A stretch of 64,000 nt of DNA. Origin: Rutidosis leptorrhynchoides. Taxonomy: Eukaryota > Streptophyta > Magnoliopsida > Asterales > Asteraceae. The notes beneath the pieces were generated by a model. The model was not told where the DNA came from, did no database searches, and saw nothing but the letters and a program-made list of their open reading frames with translations. Location: the NCBI RefSeq assembly GCF_046630445.1, contig NC_092333.1:358517001-358581000 (forward strand), written 5' to 3'. Each line of letters begins with the position of its first letter. The stretch's first letter is position 1. Shown here piece by piece: positions 1 to 11,700 of the stretch. The translations under genes and the position numbers were made by a program.

Positions 1-587
1 TTTAGTACTTCGAAATTTATATCATATCCGAAGGGTGTCCCGGAATGATGGGGATATTCTTATATATGCATCTTGTTAATGTCGGTTACCAGGTGTTCAC
101 CATATGAATGATTTTTATCTCTATGTATGGGATGTGTATTGAAATATGAAACCTTGTGGTCTATTGTTACGATTTGATATATATAGGTTAAACCTATAAC
201 TCACCAACATTTTTGTTGACGTTTAAAGCATGTTTATTCTCAGATGAATATTAAGAGCTTCCGCTGTTGCATACTAAAATAAGGACAAGATTTGGAGTCC
301 ATGTTTGTATGATATTGTGTAAAAACTGCATTCAAGAAACTGATTTCGATGTAACATATTTGTATTGTAAACCATTATGTAATGGTCGTGTGTAAACAGG
401 ATATTTTAGATTATCATTATTTGATAATCTACGTAAAGCTTTTTAAACCTTTATTTATGAAATAAAGGTTATGGTTTGTTTTAAAAATGAATGCAGTCTT
501 TGAAAAATGTCTCATATAGAGGTCAAAACCTCGCAACGAAATCAATTAATATGGAACGTTTTTAATCAATAAGAACGTGACATTTCA
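1..587 (+). repeat. TK-A 5' LTR, right-hand part
   Basis: The window begins inside this LTR. It matches the 3' LTR from about 22922 to its end at 23508. It ends in CA at 587, just before the tRNA primer site. Its last 220 bases hold four short inverted repeats (371-386, 409-429, 446-470, 519-532); the third contains AATAAA. Confidence 0.92.
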
Positions 588-588
588 G

Positions 589-608
589 TTGGTATCCGAG
601 CGTTGGTC
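589..608 (+). other. TK-A primer binding site (initiator tRNA-Met type)
   Basis: The sequence TTGGTATCCGAGCGTTGG follows the LTR end after one base. TGGTATCNGAGC is the usual complement of the 3' end of plant initiator tRNA-Met, here with a C where A is usual. The same variant is present in TK-B and TK-C, so it is a family trait and not a point mutation. Confidence 0.8.
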
Positions 609-796
609 TTAGAGAACCAGAAAATTTGCATTAGTGTGTCTTATCGAGTTTGTTAGGATGCATTAGTGATTCTGGACTTCGACCGTGTTTTCTTTAAAAA
701 TGATTGCTTAACATTTTTGTTGGAAACTATATATTTTTAACATATGAATATTATGTGATATATTAATCTCTTAACGTGTTTGATATTATGTGATAG

Positions 797-1411
797 ATGT
801 CTACCTCTAGAACAAGTCCCATTGACTCACCTAATAATAATGAAGAGTCAAATGTAAATTGGAATGATTCGTGGACTGATTCACAAGTTCCCGAAGAGGA
901 ACCGGAAGAAGAGTCGGAACCGAAAGAAGAATCGGAACCGGAAGAAGAATCGGAACCGGAAGAAGAATCGGAACCGGTGGGGGAAATAATAAAACGGTTA
1001 AGTAAAAGAGAATCCTCAACCAACAGATCAAGGTTAATTATGGTCAATGGTGTTTCCGACAAGGAAGCAAAATATTGGGAGGATTACCAATTCTCCGATG
1101 AATCGGATTCCGACGAGAATTCCAATGATATTATAGAAATTACCCCAACTGAATTTAAAAAGGCAAAAGAAAATAATAAGGGAAAGGGCATAAAAATAGA
1201 GAAATCTAATTCCAACCCCGATGAACTTTATATGTATTGTCAACCCCCGAAGTCCTTAAGTTGTAACAATGACCCGGGAACCTCTAAACCACCAGGTTTT
1301 TCTAAACCAATGTGGACAACGATGGCTCGTATTAGGGGAACATCATATATCCCTAGAAACTTGGCAAAACGAACCAAAACCGAAGAAGAAGAAACGAGCG
1401 AGTCGGAATAA
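797..1411 (+). CDS. Acidic ORF (ORF-A) of TK-A, unknown function
   Basis: Intact 204-codon ORF between the primer site and the F-box ORF. It starts MSTSRTSPIDSPNNNEES. Residues about 33-61 are five runs of an EEESEP-like hexapeptide, encoded by an 18-base repeat. A mixed basic stretch (KRLSKRESS) and a second acidic stretch (FSDESDSDE) follow. The C-terminal third is basic (RIRGTSYIPRNLAKRTK) and ends EEEETSESE. I recognise no domain. The same ORF, with lesions, is at 14531-15144 (minus) in TK-B and 49831-50436 in TK-C, so it belongs to the element family. It could be an accessory protein with charge-based binding, or a partial host gene captured together with the F-box ORF. No function can be assigned. 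Confidence 0.6.
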   Translation: MSTSRTSPIDSPNNNEESNVNWNDSWTDSQVPEEEPEEESEPKEESEPEEESEPEEESEPVGEIIKRLSKRESSTNRSRLIMVNGVSDKEAKYWEDYQFSDESDSDENSNDIIEITPTEFKKAKENNKGKGIKIEKSNSNPDELYMYCQPPKSLSCNNDPGTSKPPGFSKPMWTTMARIRGTSYIPRNLAKRTKTEEEETSESE

Positions 1412-1547
1412 GATAGTTGTATTCGTGTGGTGTAATATATGTAATATAGTGTTCTTATGCTTTATGATATATGTAAAAATTGCTTGTATTAATAAGTATT
1501 TTTTTATGAATCTAACTCTTGTCTATTTTACAGTTTAAAAACACAAA

Positions 1548-2232
1548 ATGGATAGACAACCCAATATTTTAAGAGACCTACCCGGAGACATGATTGATGA
1601 AATCTTGTCTAGAGTCGGCCAGAATTCCTCGGCACAACTATTTAAGGCGAGATCAGTTTGTAAGACATTCGAAGAACGTTCCAAGAATGTCTTGGTTTAT
1701 AAGAGACTTTTGTTTGAAAGATGGGGGATAGCACATTGGGAAACCCATAAGTTACGATGTGTTTACTTTGACGCATATATTGCGGGGAACCCAAATGCTA
1801 TTTTACGCAACGGGTTAAGAAATTATTTTGACTCAATATATCCGAATATTGGACTTCGTGATTTAGAAAAAAGCGGCTAACATGCAACATAAAGAAGCAT
1901 GTTATGCTTACGGATTAGTAATGTTCGCTTCTCACCAAAGTGAGAACAAGAACATCGGGCTACAACTATTAAACAAAATGTTTCCACAAGTGACGGAGTC
2001 GGTAATTGGGGTAAGAAATGAGGTTTTTAGATTGTTACGGGACTGTTGGACATTACGTAACCCTCGTCCCTTTGACGACGTTACAACACGCTGTCTTATC
2101 AACGGCCATAACGGTTATGTTCCACAAGACCAAGGATGTGAAGTAGTCCTAGTAAAACCAGAATGCATGACTTGTTTCTGGACGTATGAATTACGTGTCT
2201 TTATTGCCTTTGCTGAACGACTTGTGTACTAG
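1548..2232 (+). pseudogene. F-box protein ORF carried by TK-A, one frameshift
   Basis: Same reading frame as the intact TK-B copy (13711-14394) except for one extra A in the A-run near 1867-1872. This splits it into 1548-1880 and a second part from about 1882. The N-terminus (LPGDMIDEILSRVG, then LFKARSVCKTF and YKRL) is a typical F-box: the LP start, hydrophobic helix and VCK-F core that bind SKP1 in SCF ubiquitin ligases. The rest (GNPNAILRNGLRNYFDS, then HKEACYAYGLVMFAS) resembles the plant F-box family of Arabidopsis At2g35280 type, with a SEL1-like middle. Family assignment is from recognised motifs only. Position 15 bases after a splice-acceptor-like site suggests a separate spliced message. 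Confidence 0.82.
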
Positions 2233-2573
2233 CTAGAATTATCTTCACAACTATCTTGTATCAAAGTTATTGTGTGCTATATTTCATGCTTTATGTAAAA
2301 TAAGCGGTATTGTAAGTTTGTAAAATATTGTATAAAAGTTTGAACGCGAAATATTATTATAATCAGTTTTTCATATAGAATTGTAGTAGTTGAATTGTAT
2401 ATTAGCTACTAAGTATGAACTTAACGGGTAGGTACTACCCGAATTTAAACTTATAAAATGCTAATATGAAGAAAAAGCTTTTATAAATGAGTTCATATTA
2501 TGTTACGAAATACTATTAACTACTCTTAGTATTCTGTATGATTAACTTGTTCCATTTGACTATTTTGAAGGAA
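2233..2573 (+). other. TK-A spacer between F-box ORF and gag, with a second priming-tract copy
   Basis: No ORF. At 2421-2436 it carries TTAACGGGTAGGTACT, identical over 16 bases to the junction of the 3' priming tract and the LTR first base at 20242-20257. Here the bases run on into TACCC, giving a small hairpin GGGTA/TACCC. The equivalent site is conserved in TK-B (13507-13522, minus) and TK-C (51460-51475). Confidence 0.7.
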
Positions 2574-5500
2574 ATGGCACCAACTACTCGACACACCGTG
2601 AATATGAATGAAGAGGAATTCCGTACTTTTCTAGCTTCAAACATAGCCGCAGTACAGGCTGCGCTACATACCAACAATAACCTTGGATCTAGCAGTACAG
2701 GAAATCGTGTAGGATGCACCTACAAAGAATTCACTGCCTGCAAACCTTTGGAATTTGATGGAACCGAAGGACCGATCGGATTGAAACGGTGGACCGAGAA
2801 GGTCGAATCGGTGTTTTCCATAAGTAAGTGTACTGAAGAGGACAAAGTGAAGTACGCTACGCATACCTTCACAGGTTCTGCGTTAACATGGTGGAATACC
2901 TATCTAGAGCAAGTGGGACAAGACGATGCGTACGCACTACCGTGGTCAGCATTCAAGCACTTGATGAACGAGAAGTACCGTCCCAGAACTGAGGTCAATA
3001 AGCTCAAGACAGAACTTAGAAGGTTACGAACCCAAGGATTTGATATTACCATGTACGAAAGACGATTCACAGAATTGTGCCTATTGTGTCCGGGAGCATT
3101 CGAAGATGAGGAAGAGAAGATCGACGCATTTGTGAAAGGATTACCGGAAAGAATCCAAGAAGATATAAGTTCACACGAGCCCGCCTCTATACAACAGGCA
3201 TGTAGAATGGCTCACAAACTAGTGAACCAGATTGAAGAAAGAATTAAAGAACAGACTGCTGAAGAGGCCAATGTGAAGCAAGTCAAAAGAAAGTGGGAGG
3301 AAAACGGTGATAAGAATCACCAATACAACAACAACAGCAATTACAACAATAATCGCAACAATTATCCCAACAATCGCAACATCAATCGCAACTACAACAA
3401 ACAGCCCAACAACAACAACAACAACAACAACAACAGCAACAGCAACTACAACAATCATCCCAACAACAATAATAACCGCAACAACAACAACAATCAGAAG
3501 CAGCTATGCCAAAGGTGTGAAAAGTATCACTCGGGGTTCTGCACCAAATTTTGCAACAAGTGTAAAAGAAATGGTCATAGCGCGGCGAAGTGTGAGGTTT
3601 ACGGACTAGGGGTTAATAGAACGAAAGGAACAAATGGTGTCGGAACGAGTAATGGCGGAGCAAGTAGTGTTGGAGCAAGTTATGCCAATGTAGTTTGTTA
3701 TAAATGTGGAAAACCGGGCCACATTATTAGAAATTGCCCGAACCAGGAGAACACGAATGGACAAGGCCGCGGAAGAGTTTTCAATATTAATGCGGCAGAG
3801 GCACAGGAAGACCCGGAGCTTGTTACGGGTACGTTTCTTATTGACAATAAATCTGCTTACGTTTTATTTGATTCGGGTACGGATAGAAGCTATATGAGTA
3901 GAGATTTTTGTGCTAAATTAAGTTGTCCATTGACGCCTTTGGATAGTAAATTTTTACTCGAATTAGCAAATGGTAAATTAATTTCAGCAGATAATATATG
4001 TCGGAATCGAGAAATTAAACTGGTTAGCGAAACATTTAAGATTGATTTGATACCAGTAGAGTTAGGGAGTTTTGATGTGATAATCGGTATGGACTGGTTG
4101 AAAGAAGTGAAAGCAGAGATCGTCTGTTACAAAAATGCAATTCGCATTATACGAGAAAAAGGAAAACCCTTAATGGTGTACGGAGAAAAGGGCAACACGA
4201 AGCTACATCTTATTAGTAATTTGAAGGCACAAAAACTAATAAGAAAAGGTTGCTATGCTGTTCTAGCACACGTCGAGAAAGTACAAACTGAAGAAAAGAG
4301 CATCAATGATGTTCCCATTGCAAAAGAATTTCCCGATGTATTTCCGAAAGAATTATCGGGATTACCCCCACATCGATCCGTTGAATTTCAAATAGATCTT
4401 GTACCAGGAGCTGCACCAATAGCTCGTGCTCCTTACAGACTCGCACCCAGCGAAATGAAAGAACTGCAAAGCCAATTACAAGAACTTTTAGAGCGTGGTT
4501 TCATTCGACCAAGCACATCACCGTGGGGAGCTCCTGTTTTGTTTGTCAAGAAGAAAGATGGTACATTCAGGTTGTGTATCGACTACCGAGAGTTGAACAA
4601 ACTTACCATCAAGAATCGCTACCCACTACCGAGAATCGACGACTTATTTGATCAACTACAAGGCTCGTCTATTTATTCAAAGATTGACTTACGTTCCGGG
4701 TATCATCAAATGCGGGTGAAAGAAGATGATATTCCAAAGACTGCTTTCAGAACACGTTACGGTCATTACGAGTTTATGGTCATGCCGTTTGGTTTAACTA
4801 ATGCACCAGCTGTGTTCATGGACCTTATGAACCGAGTGTGTGGACCATACCTTGACAAGTTTGTCATTGTTTTCATTGATGACATACTTATTTACTCAAA
4901 GAATGACCAAGAACACGGTGAACATTTGAGAAAGGTGTTAGAAGTATTGAGGAAGGAAGAATTGTACGCTAAGTTTTCAAAGTGTGCATTTTGGTTGGAA
5001 GAAGTTCAATTCCTCGGTCACATAGTGAACAAAGAAGGTATTAAGGTGGATCCGGCAAAGATAGAAACTGTTGAAAAGTGGGAAACCCCGAAAACTCCGA
5101 AACACATACGCCAGTTTTTAGGACTAGCTGGTTACTACAGAAGGTTCATCCAAGACTTTTCCAGAATAGCAAAACCCTTGACTGCATTAACGCATAAAGG
5201 GAAGAAATTTGAATGGAATGATGAACAAGAAAAAAGCGTTTCAGTTATTGAAGAAAAAGCTAACTACGGCACCTATATTGTCATTGCCTGAAGGGAATGA
5301 TGATTTTGTGATTTATTGTGACGCATCAAAGCAAGGTCTCGGTTGTGTATTAATGCAACGAACGAAGGTGATTGCTTATGCGTCTAGACAATTGAAGATT
5401 CACGAATAAAATTATACGACGCATGATTTGGAATTAGGCGCGGTTGTTTTTGCATTAAAGACTTGGAGGCACTACTTATATGGGGTCAAAAGTATTATAT

Positions 5501-5721
5501 ATACCGACCACAAAAGTCTTCAACACATATTTAATCAGAAACAACTGAATATGAGGCAGCGTAGGTGGATTGAATTATTGAATGATTACGACTTTGAGAT
5601 TCGTTACCACCCGGGGAAGGCAAATGTGGTAGCCGATGCCTTGAGCAGGAAGGACAGAGAACCCATTCGAGTAAAATCTATGAATATAATGATTCATAAT
5701 AACCTTACTACTCAAATAAAG
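2574..5721 (+). pseudogene. TK-A gag-pol, first part (gag, protease, RT, RNase H start)
   Basis: Single gag-pol frame; I take ATG at 2574 as start (12 further codons upstream are open). Order: Retrotransposon_gag domain (residues about 50-225, with TWWNTYLEQ), an Asn-rich linker (nucleotides about 3320-3500), a Cys-rich segment with two CCHC knuckles ([14 protein letters not shown] and [14 protein letters not shown]), aspartic protease ([10 protein letters not shown], where TK-B has DSGA), reverse transcriptase with FIDDILIY, RNase H start ([10 protein letters not shown]). An extra base in the A-run near 5230 shifts the frame. A Gln codon is TAA at 5407-5409. The frame then stops at the TK-B insertion (5721). 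The missing C-terminal part lies at 18785-20221. Confidence 0.93.
5717..5721. repeat. Target site duplication taaag, left copy (TK-B in TK-A)
   Basis: The bases taaag precede the TK-B LTR end (tgaaatg at 5722) and recur at 18780-18784. In TK-C the uninterrupted pol reads ctcaaataaaggagg, which confirms the empty site. Confidence 0.93.
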
Positions 5722-8700
5722 TGAAATGTCCCGTTCTTATTGATTAAAAACGTTCCATATTAATTGATTTCGTTGCGAGGTTTTGACCTCTATATGAGAC
5801 GTTTTTCAAAGACTGCATTCATTTTTAAAACAAACCATAACCTTTATTTCATAGATAAAGGTTTTAAAAAGCTTTACGTAGATTATCAAATAATGATAAT
5901 CTAAAATATCCTGTTTACACACGACCATTACATAATGGTTTACAATACAAATATGTTACATCGAAATCAGTTTCTTGAATGCAGTTTTTACACAATATCA
6001 TACAAACATGGACTCCAAATCTTGTCCTTATTTTAGTATGCAACAGCGGAAGCTCTTAATATTCACCTGAGAATAAACATGCTTTAAACGTCAACAAAAA
6101 TGTTGGTGAGTTATAGGTTTAACCTATATATATCAAATCATAACAATAGACCACAAGATTTCATATTTCAATACACATCCCATACATAGAGATAAAAATC
6201 ATTCATATGGTGAACACCTGGTAACCGACAATAACAAGATGCATATATAAGAATATCCCCATCATTCCGGAACACCCTTCGGATATGATATAAATTTCGA
6301 AGTACTAAAGCATCCGGTACTTTGGATGGGGTTTGTTAGGCCCAATAGATCTATCTTTAGGATTCGCGTCAATTAGGGTGTCTGTTCCCTAATTCTTAGA
6401 TTACCAGACTTAATAAAAAGGGGCATATTCGATTTCGATAATTCAACCATAGAATGTAGTTTCACGTACTTGTGTCTATTTTGTAAATCATTTATAAAAC
6501 CTGCATGTATTCTCATCCCAAAATATTAGATTTTAAAAGTGGGACTATAACTCACTTTCACAGATTTTTACTTCGTCGGGAAGTAAGACTTGGCCACTGG
6601 TTGATTCACGAACCTATAACAATATATACATATATATCAAAGTATGTTCAAAATATATTTACAACACTTTTAATATATTTTGATGTTTTAAGTTTATTAA
6701 GTCAGCTGTCCTCGTTAGTAACCTACAACTAGTTGTCCACAGTTAGATGTACAGAAATAAATCGATAAATATTATCTTGAATCAATCCACGACCCAGTGT
6801 ATACGTATCTCAGTATTGATCACAACTCAAACTATATATATTTTGGAATCAACCTCAACCCTGTATAGCTAACTCCAACATTCACATATAGAGTGTCTAT
6901 GGTTGTTCCGAAATATATATAGATGTGTCGACATGATGGGTCGAAACATTGTATACGTGTCTATGGTATCTCAAGATTACATAATATACAATACAAGTTG
7001 ATTAAGTTATGGTTGGAATAGATTTGTTACCAATTTTCACGTAGCTAAAATGAGAAAAATTATCCAATCTTGTTTTACCCATAACTTCTTCATTTTAAAT
7101 CCGTTTTGAGTGAATCAAATTGCTATGGTTTCATATTGAACTCTATTTTATGAATATAAACAGAAAAGTATAGGTTTATAGTCGGAAAAATAAGTTACAA
7201 GTCGTTTTTGTAAAGGTAGTCATTTCAGTCGAAAGAACGACGTCTAGATGACCATTTTAGAAAATATACTTCCACTTTGAGTTTAATCATAATTTTTGGA
7301 TATAGTTTCATGTTCATAATAAAAATCATTTTCTCATAATAACAACTTTAAAATCAAAGCTTATCATAGTTTTTAATTAACTAACCCAAAACAGCCCGCG
7401 GTGTTACTACGACGGCGTAAATCCGGTTTTACGGTGTTTTTCGTGTTTCCAGGTTTTAAATCATTAAGTTAGCATATCATATAGATATAGAACATGTATG
7501 TAGTTAATTTTAAAAGTCAAGTTAGAAGGATTAACTTTTGTTTGCGAACAAGTTTAGAACTAACTAAACTATGTTCTAGTGATTACGAGTTTAAACCTTC
7601 GAATAAGATAGCTTTATATGTATGAATCGAATGATGTTATGAACATCATTACTACCTTAAGTTCCTTGGATAAACCTACTGGAAAAGAGAAAAATGGATC
7701 TAGCTTCAACGGATCCTTGGATGGCTCGAAGTTCTTGAAGCAGAATCATGACACGAAAACAAGTTCAAGTAAGATCATCACTTGAAATAAGATTGTTATA
7801 GTTATAGAAATTGAACCAAAGTTTGAATATGATTATTACCTTGTATTAGAATGATAACCTACTGTAAGAAACAAAGATTTCTTGAGGTTGGATGATCACC
7901 TTACAAGATTGGAAGTGAGCTAGCAAACTTGAAAGTATTCTTGATTTTATGTAACTAGAACTTGTAAAATATATGAAGAACACTTAGAACTTGAAGATAG
8001 AACTTGAGAGAGATCAATTAGATGAAGAAAATTGAAGAATGAAAGTGTTTGTAGGTGTTTTTGGTCGTTGGTGTATGGATTAGATATAAAGGATATGTAA
8101 TTTTGTTTTCATGTAAATAAGTCATGAATGATTACTCATATTTTTGTAATTTTATGAGATATTTCATGCTAGTTGCCAAATGATGGTTCCCACATGTGTT
8201 AGGTGACTCACATGGGCTGCTAAGAGCTGATCATTGGAGTGTATATACCAATAGTACATACATCTAAAAGCTGTGTATTGTACGAGTACGAATACGGGTG
8301 CATACGAGTAGAATTGTTGATGAAACTGAACGAGGATGTAATTGTAAGCATTTTTGTTAAGTAGAAGTATTTTGATAAGTGTTTTGAAGTCTTTCAAAAG
8401 TGTACCTAGTAAGACGTTGTTATAACGATAATCGTTATATATATCGTTTTCGAGTTTCTTAAATTAATAGTCTCATTTTTATGTATATAACTCATTGTTA
8501 AAATACCTAATGAGATACATACTTATAATAAAAACATGTTAACTATATATATAACCATATATATGTCATCGTATAGTTTTTACAAGTTTTAACGTTCGTG
8601 AATCACCGGTCAACTTGGGTGGTCAATTGTCAATATGAAACATATTTCAATTAATCAAGTCTTAACAAGTTTGATTGCTTAACATGTTGGAAACATTTAA

Positions 8701-8759
8701 TCATGTAAATATCAATCTCAATTAATATATATAAATATGGAAAAGTTCGGGTCACTACA
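5722..8759 (-). repeat. TK-B 3' LTR (3.04 kb, internal deletion)
   Basis: Reverse orientation; sense ends are TGTAGTGACC and GACATTTCA. It is 387 bases shorter than its partner 15355-18779, mainly because a block equal to 18039-18424 is missing at 8404/8405. The break lies at a short repeat (tgta), as expected for a deletion after insertion. A 77-codon ORF in the U3 part (8164-8397, minus) recurs in other LTRs of the family. Confidence 0.95.
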
Positions 8760-8774
8760 GTACCTACCCGTTAA
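8760..8774 (-). other. TK-B plus-strand priming tract
   Basis: Sense TTAACGGGTAGGTAC directly before the LTR first base. It is moderately purine-rich and not a classical all-purine tract, but is invariant in TK-A (20242-20256) and TK-C (56143-56157). Confidence 0.65.
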
Positions 8775-8794
8775 ATAAATTTCGTCCCGAAATT

Positions 8795-11700
8795 TTAAGC
8801 TGTTGAAGGTGTTGACGAATCTTCTGGAAATAGATGCGGGTATTTCTTCTTCATCTGATCTTCACGCTCCCAGGTGAACTCGGGTCCTCTACGAGCATTC
8901 CATCGAACCTTAACAATTGGTATCTTGTTTTGCTTAAGTCTTTTAACCTCACGATCCATTATTTCGACGGGTTCTTCGATGAATTGAAGTTTTTCGTTGA
9001 TTTGGATTTCATATAACGAAATAGTGAGATCTTCTTTAGCAAAATATTTCTTCAAATTCGAGACGTGGAAAGTGTTATGTACAGCCGAGAGTTGTTGAGG
9101 TAACTCAAGTCGGTAAGCTACTGGTCCGACACGATCAATAATCTTGAATGGTCCAATATACCTTGGATTTAATTTCCCTCGTTTACCAAATCGAACAACG
9201 CCTTTACAAGGTGCAACTTTAAGCATGACCATCTCTCCAATTTCAAATTCTATATCTTTTCTTTTAATGTCAGCGTAGCTCTTTTGTCGACTTTGGGCGG
9301 TTTTCAACCGTTGTTGAATTTGGATGATCTTCTCGGTAGTTTCTTGTATAATCTCCGGACCCATAATCTGTCTATCCCGCACTTCACTCCAACAAATCGG
9401 AGACCTGCACTTTCTACCATAAAGTGCTTCAAACGGCGCCATCTCAATGCTTGAATGGTAGCTGTTGTTGTAGGAAAATTCTGCTAACGGTAGATGTCGA
9501 TCCCAACTGTTTCCGAAATCAATAACACATGCTCGTAGCATGTCTTCAAGCGTTTGTATCGTCCTTTCACTCTGCCTATCAGTTTGTGGATGATAGGCAG
9601 TACTCATGTCTAGACGAGTTCCTAATGCTTGCTGTAATGTCTGCCAGAATCTTGAAATAAATCTACCATCCCTATCAGAGATAATAGAGATTGGTATTCC
9701 ATGTCTGGAGACGACTTCCTTCAAATACAGTCGTGCTAACTTCTCCATCTTGTCATCTTCTCTTATTGGCAGGAAGTGTGCTGATTTGGTGAGACGATCA
9801 ACTATTACCCAAATAGTATCAAAACCACTTGCAGTCCTTGGCAATTTAGTGATGAAATCCATGGTAATGTTTTCCCATTTCCATTCCGGGATTTCGGGTT
9901 GTTGAAGTAGACCTGATGGTTTCTGATGCTCAGCTTTGACCTTAGAACACGTCAAACATTCTCCTACGTATTTAGCAACATCGGCTTTCATACCCGGCCA
10001 CCAAAAATGTTTCTTGAGATCCTTGTACATCTTCCCCGTTCCAGGATGTATTGAGTATCTGGTTTTATGAGCTTCTCTAAGTACCATTTCTCTCATATCT
10101 CCAAATTTTGGTACCCAAATCCTTTCAGCCCTATACCGGGTTCCGTCTTCCCGAATATTAAGATGCTTCTCCGATCCTTTGGGTATTTCATCCTTTAAAT
10201 TTTCCTCTTTTAAAACTCCTTGTTGCGCCTCCTTTATTTGAGTAGTAAGGTTATTATGAATCATTATATTCATAGATTTTACTCGAATGGGTTCTCTGTC
10301 CTTCCTGCTCAAGGCATCGGCTACCACATTTGCCTTCCCCGGGTGGTAACGAATCTCAAAGTCGTAATCATTCAATAATTCAATCCACCTACGCTGCCTC
10401 ATATTCAGTTGTTTCTGATTAAATATGTGTTGAAGACTTTTGTGGTCGGTATATATAATACTTTTGACCCCATATAAGTAGTGCCTCCAAGTCTTTAATG
10501 CAAAAACAACCGCGCCTAATTCCAAATCATGCGTCGTATAATTTTGTTCGTGAATCTTCAATTGTCTAGACGCATAAGCAATCACCTTCGTTCGTTGCAT
10601 TAATACACAACCGAGACCTTGCTTTGATGCGTCACAATAAATCACAAAATCATCATTCCCTTCAGGCAATGACAATATAGGTGCCGTAGTTAGCTTTTTC
10701 TTCAATAACTGAAACGCTTTCTCTTGTTCATCATTCCATTCAAATTTCTTCCCTTTATGCGTTAATACAGTCAAGGGTTTTGCTATTCTGGAAAAGTCTT
10801 GGATGAACCTTCTGTAGTAACCAGCTAGTCCTAAAAACTGGCGTACGTGTTTCGGAGTTTTTGGGGTTTCCCACTTTTCAACAGTTTCTATCTTTGCCGG
10901 ATCCACCTTAATACCTTCTTTGTTCACTATGTGACCGAGGAATTGAACTTCTTCCAATCAAAATGCACACTTTGAAAACTTAGCATACAATTCTTCCTTC
11001 CTCAATACTTCTAACACCTTTCTCAAATGTTCACCGTGTTCTTGGTCATTCTTTGAGTAAATAAGTATGTCATCAATGAAAACAATGACAAACTTGTCAA
11101 GGTATGGTCCACACACTCGGTTCATACGGTCCATGAACACAGCTGGTGCATTAGTTAAACCAAACGGCATGACCATAAACTAGTAATGACCGTAACGTGT
11201 TCTGAAAGCAGTCTTTGGAATATCATCTTCTTTCACCCGCATTTGATGATACCCGGAACGTATGTCAATCTTTGAATAAACAGACGAGCCTTGTAGTTGA
11301 TCAAATAAGTCGTCGATTCTCGGTAGTGGGTAGCGGTTCTTGATGGTAAGTTTGTTCAACTCTCGGTAGTCGATACACAACCTGAATGTACCATCTTTCT
11401 TCTTGACAAACAAAACATGAGCTCCCCACGGTGATGGGCTTGGTCGAATGAAACCACGCTCTAAAAGTTCTTGTAATTGGCTTTGCAGTTCTTTCATCTC
11501 GCTGGGTGCAAGTCTGTAAGGAGCACGAGCTATTGGTGCAACTCCTGGTACAAGATCTATTTGAAATTCAACGGATCGATGTGGGGGTAATCCCGGTAAT
11601 TCTTTCGGAAATACATCGGGAAATTCTTTTGCAATGGGAACATCATTGATGCTCTTTTCTTCAGTTTGTACTTTCTCAACGTGTGCTAGAACAGCATAGC

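Noticed and set aside
763..1062. Ser-rich ORFs on the minus strand opposite the acidic ORF (also 14879-15178, 49797-50096)
   Set aside because: Antisense of the EEESEP coding repeat; the sense ORF has the better start and the expected orientation.
2516..2719. Short ORFs opposite gag and integrase (for example 9606-9905, 12753-13043, 19111-19410)
   Set aside because: They overlap well-defined gag-pol coding sequence on the other strand and have no domain.
3219..3458. Val-rich minus-strand ORF in the gag region (also 12494-12724 plus)
   Set aside because: It is the antisense of the Asn-rich (AAC)n linker of gag.
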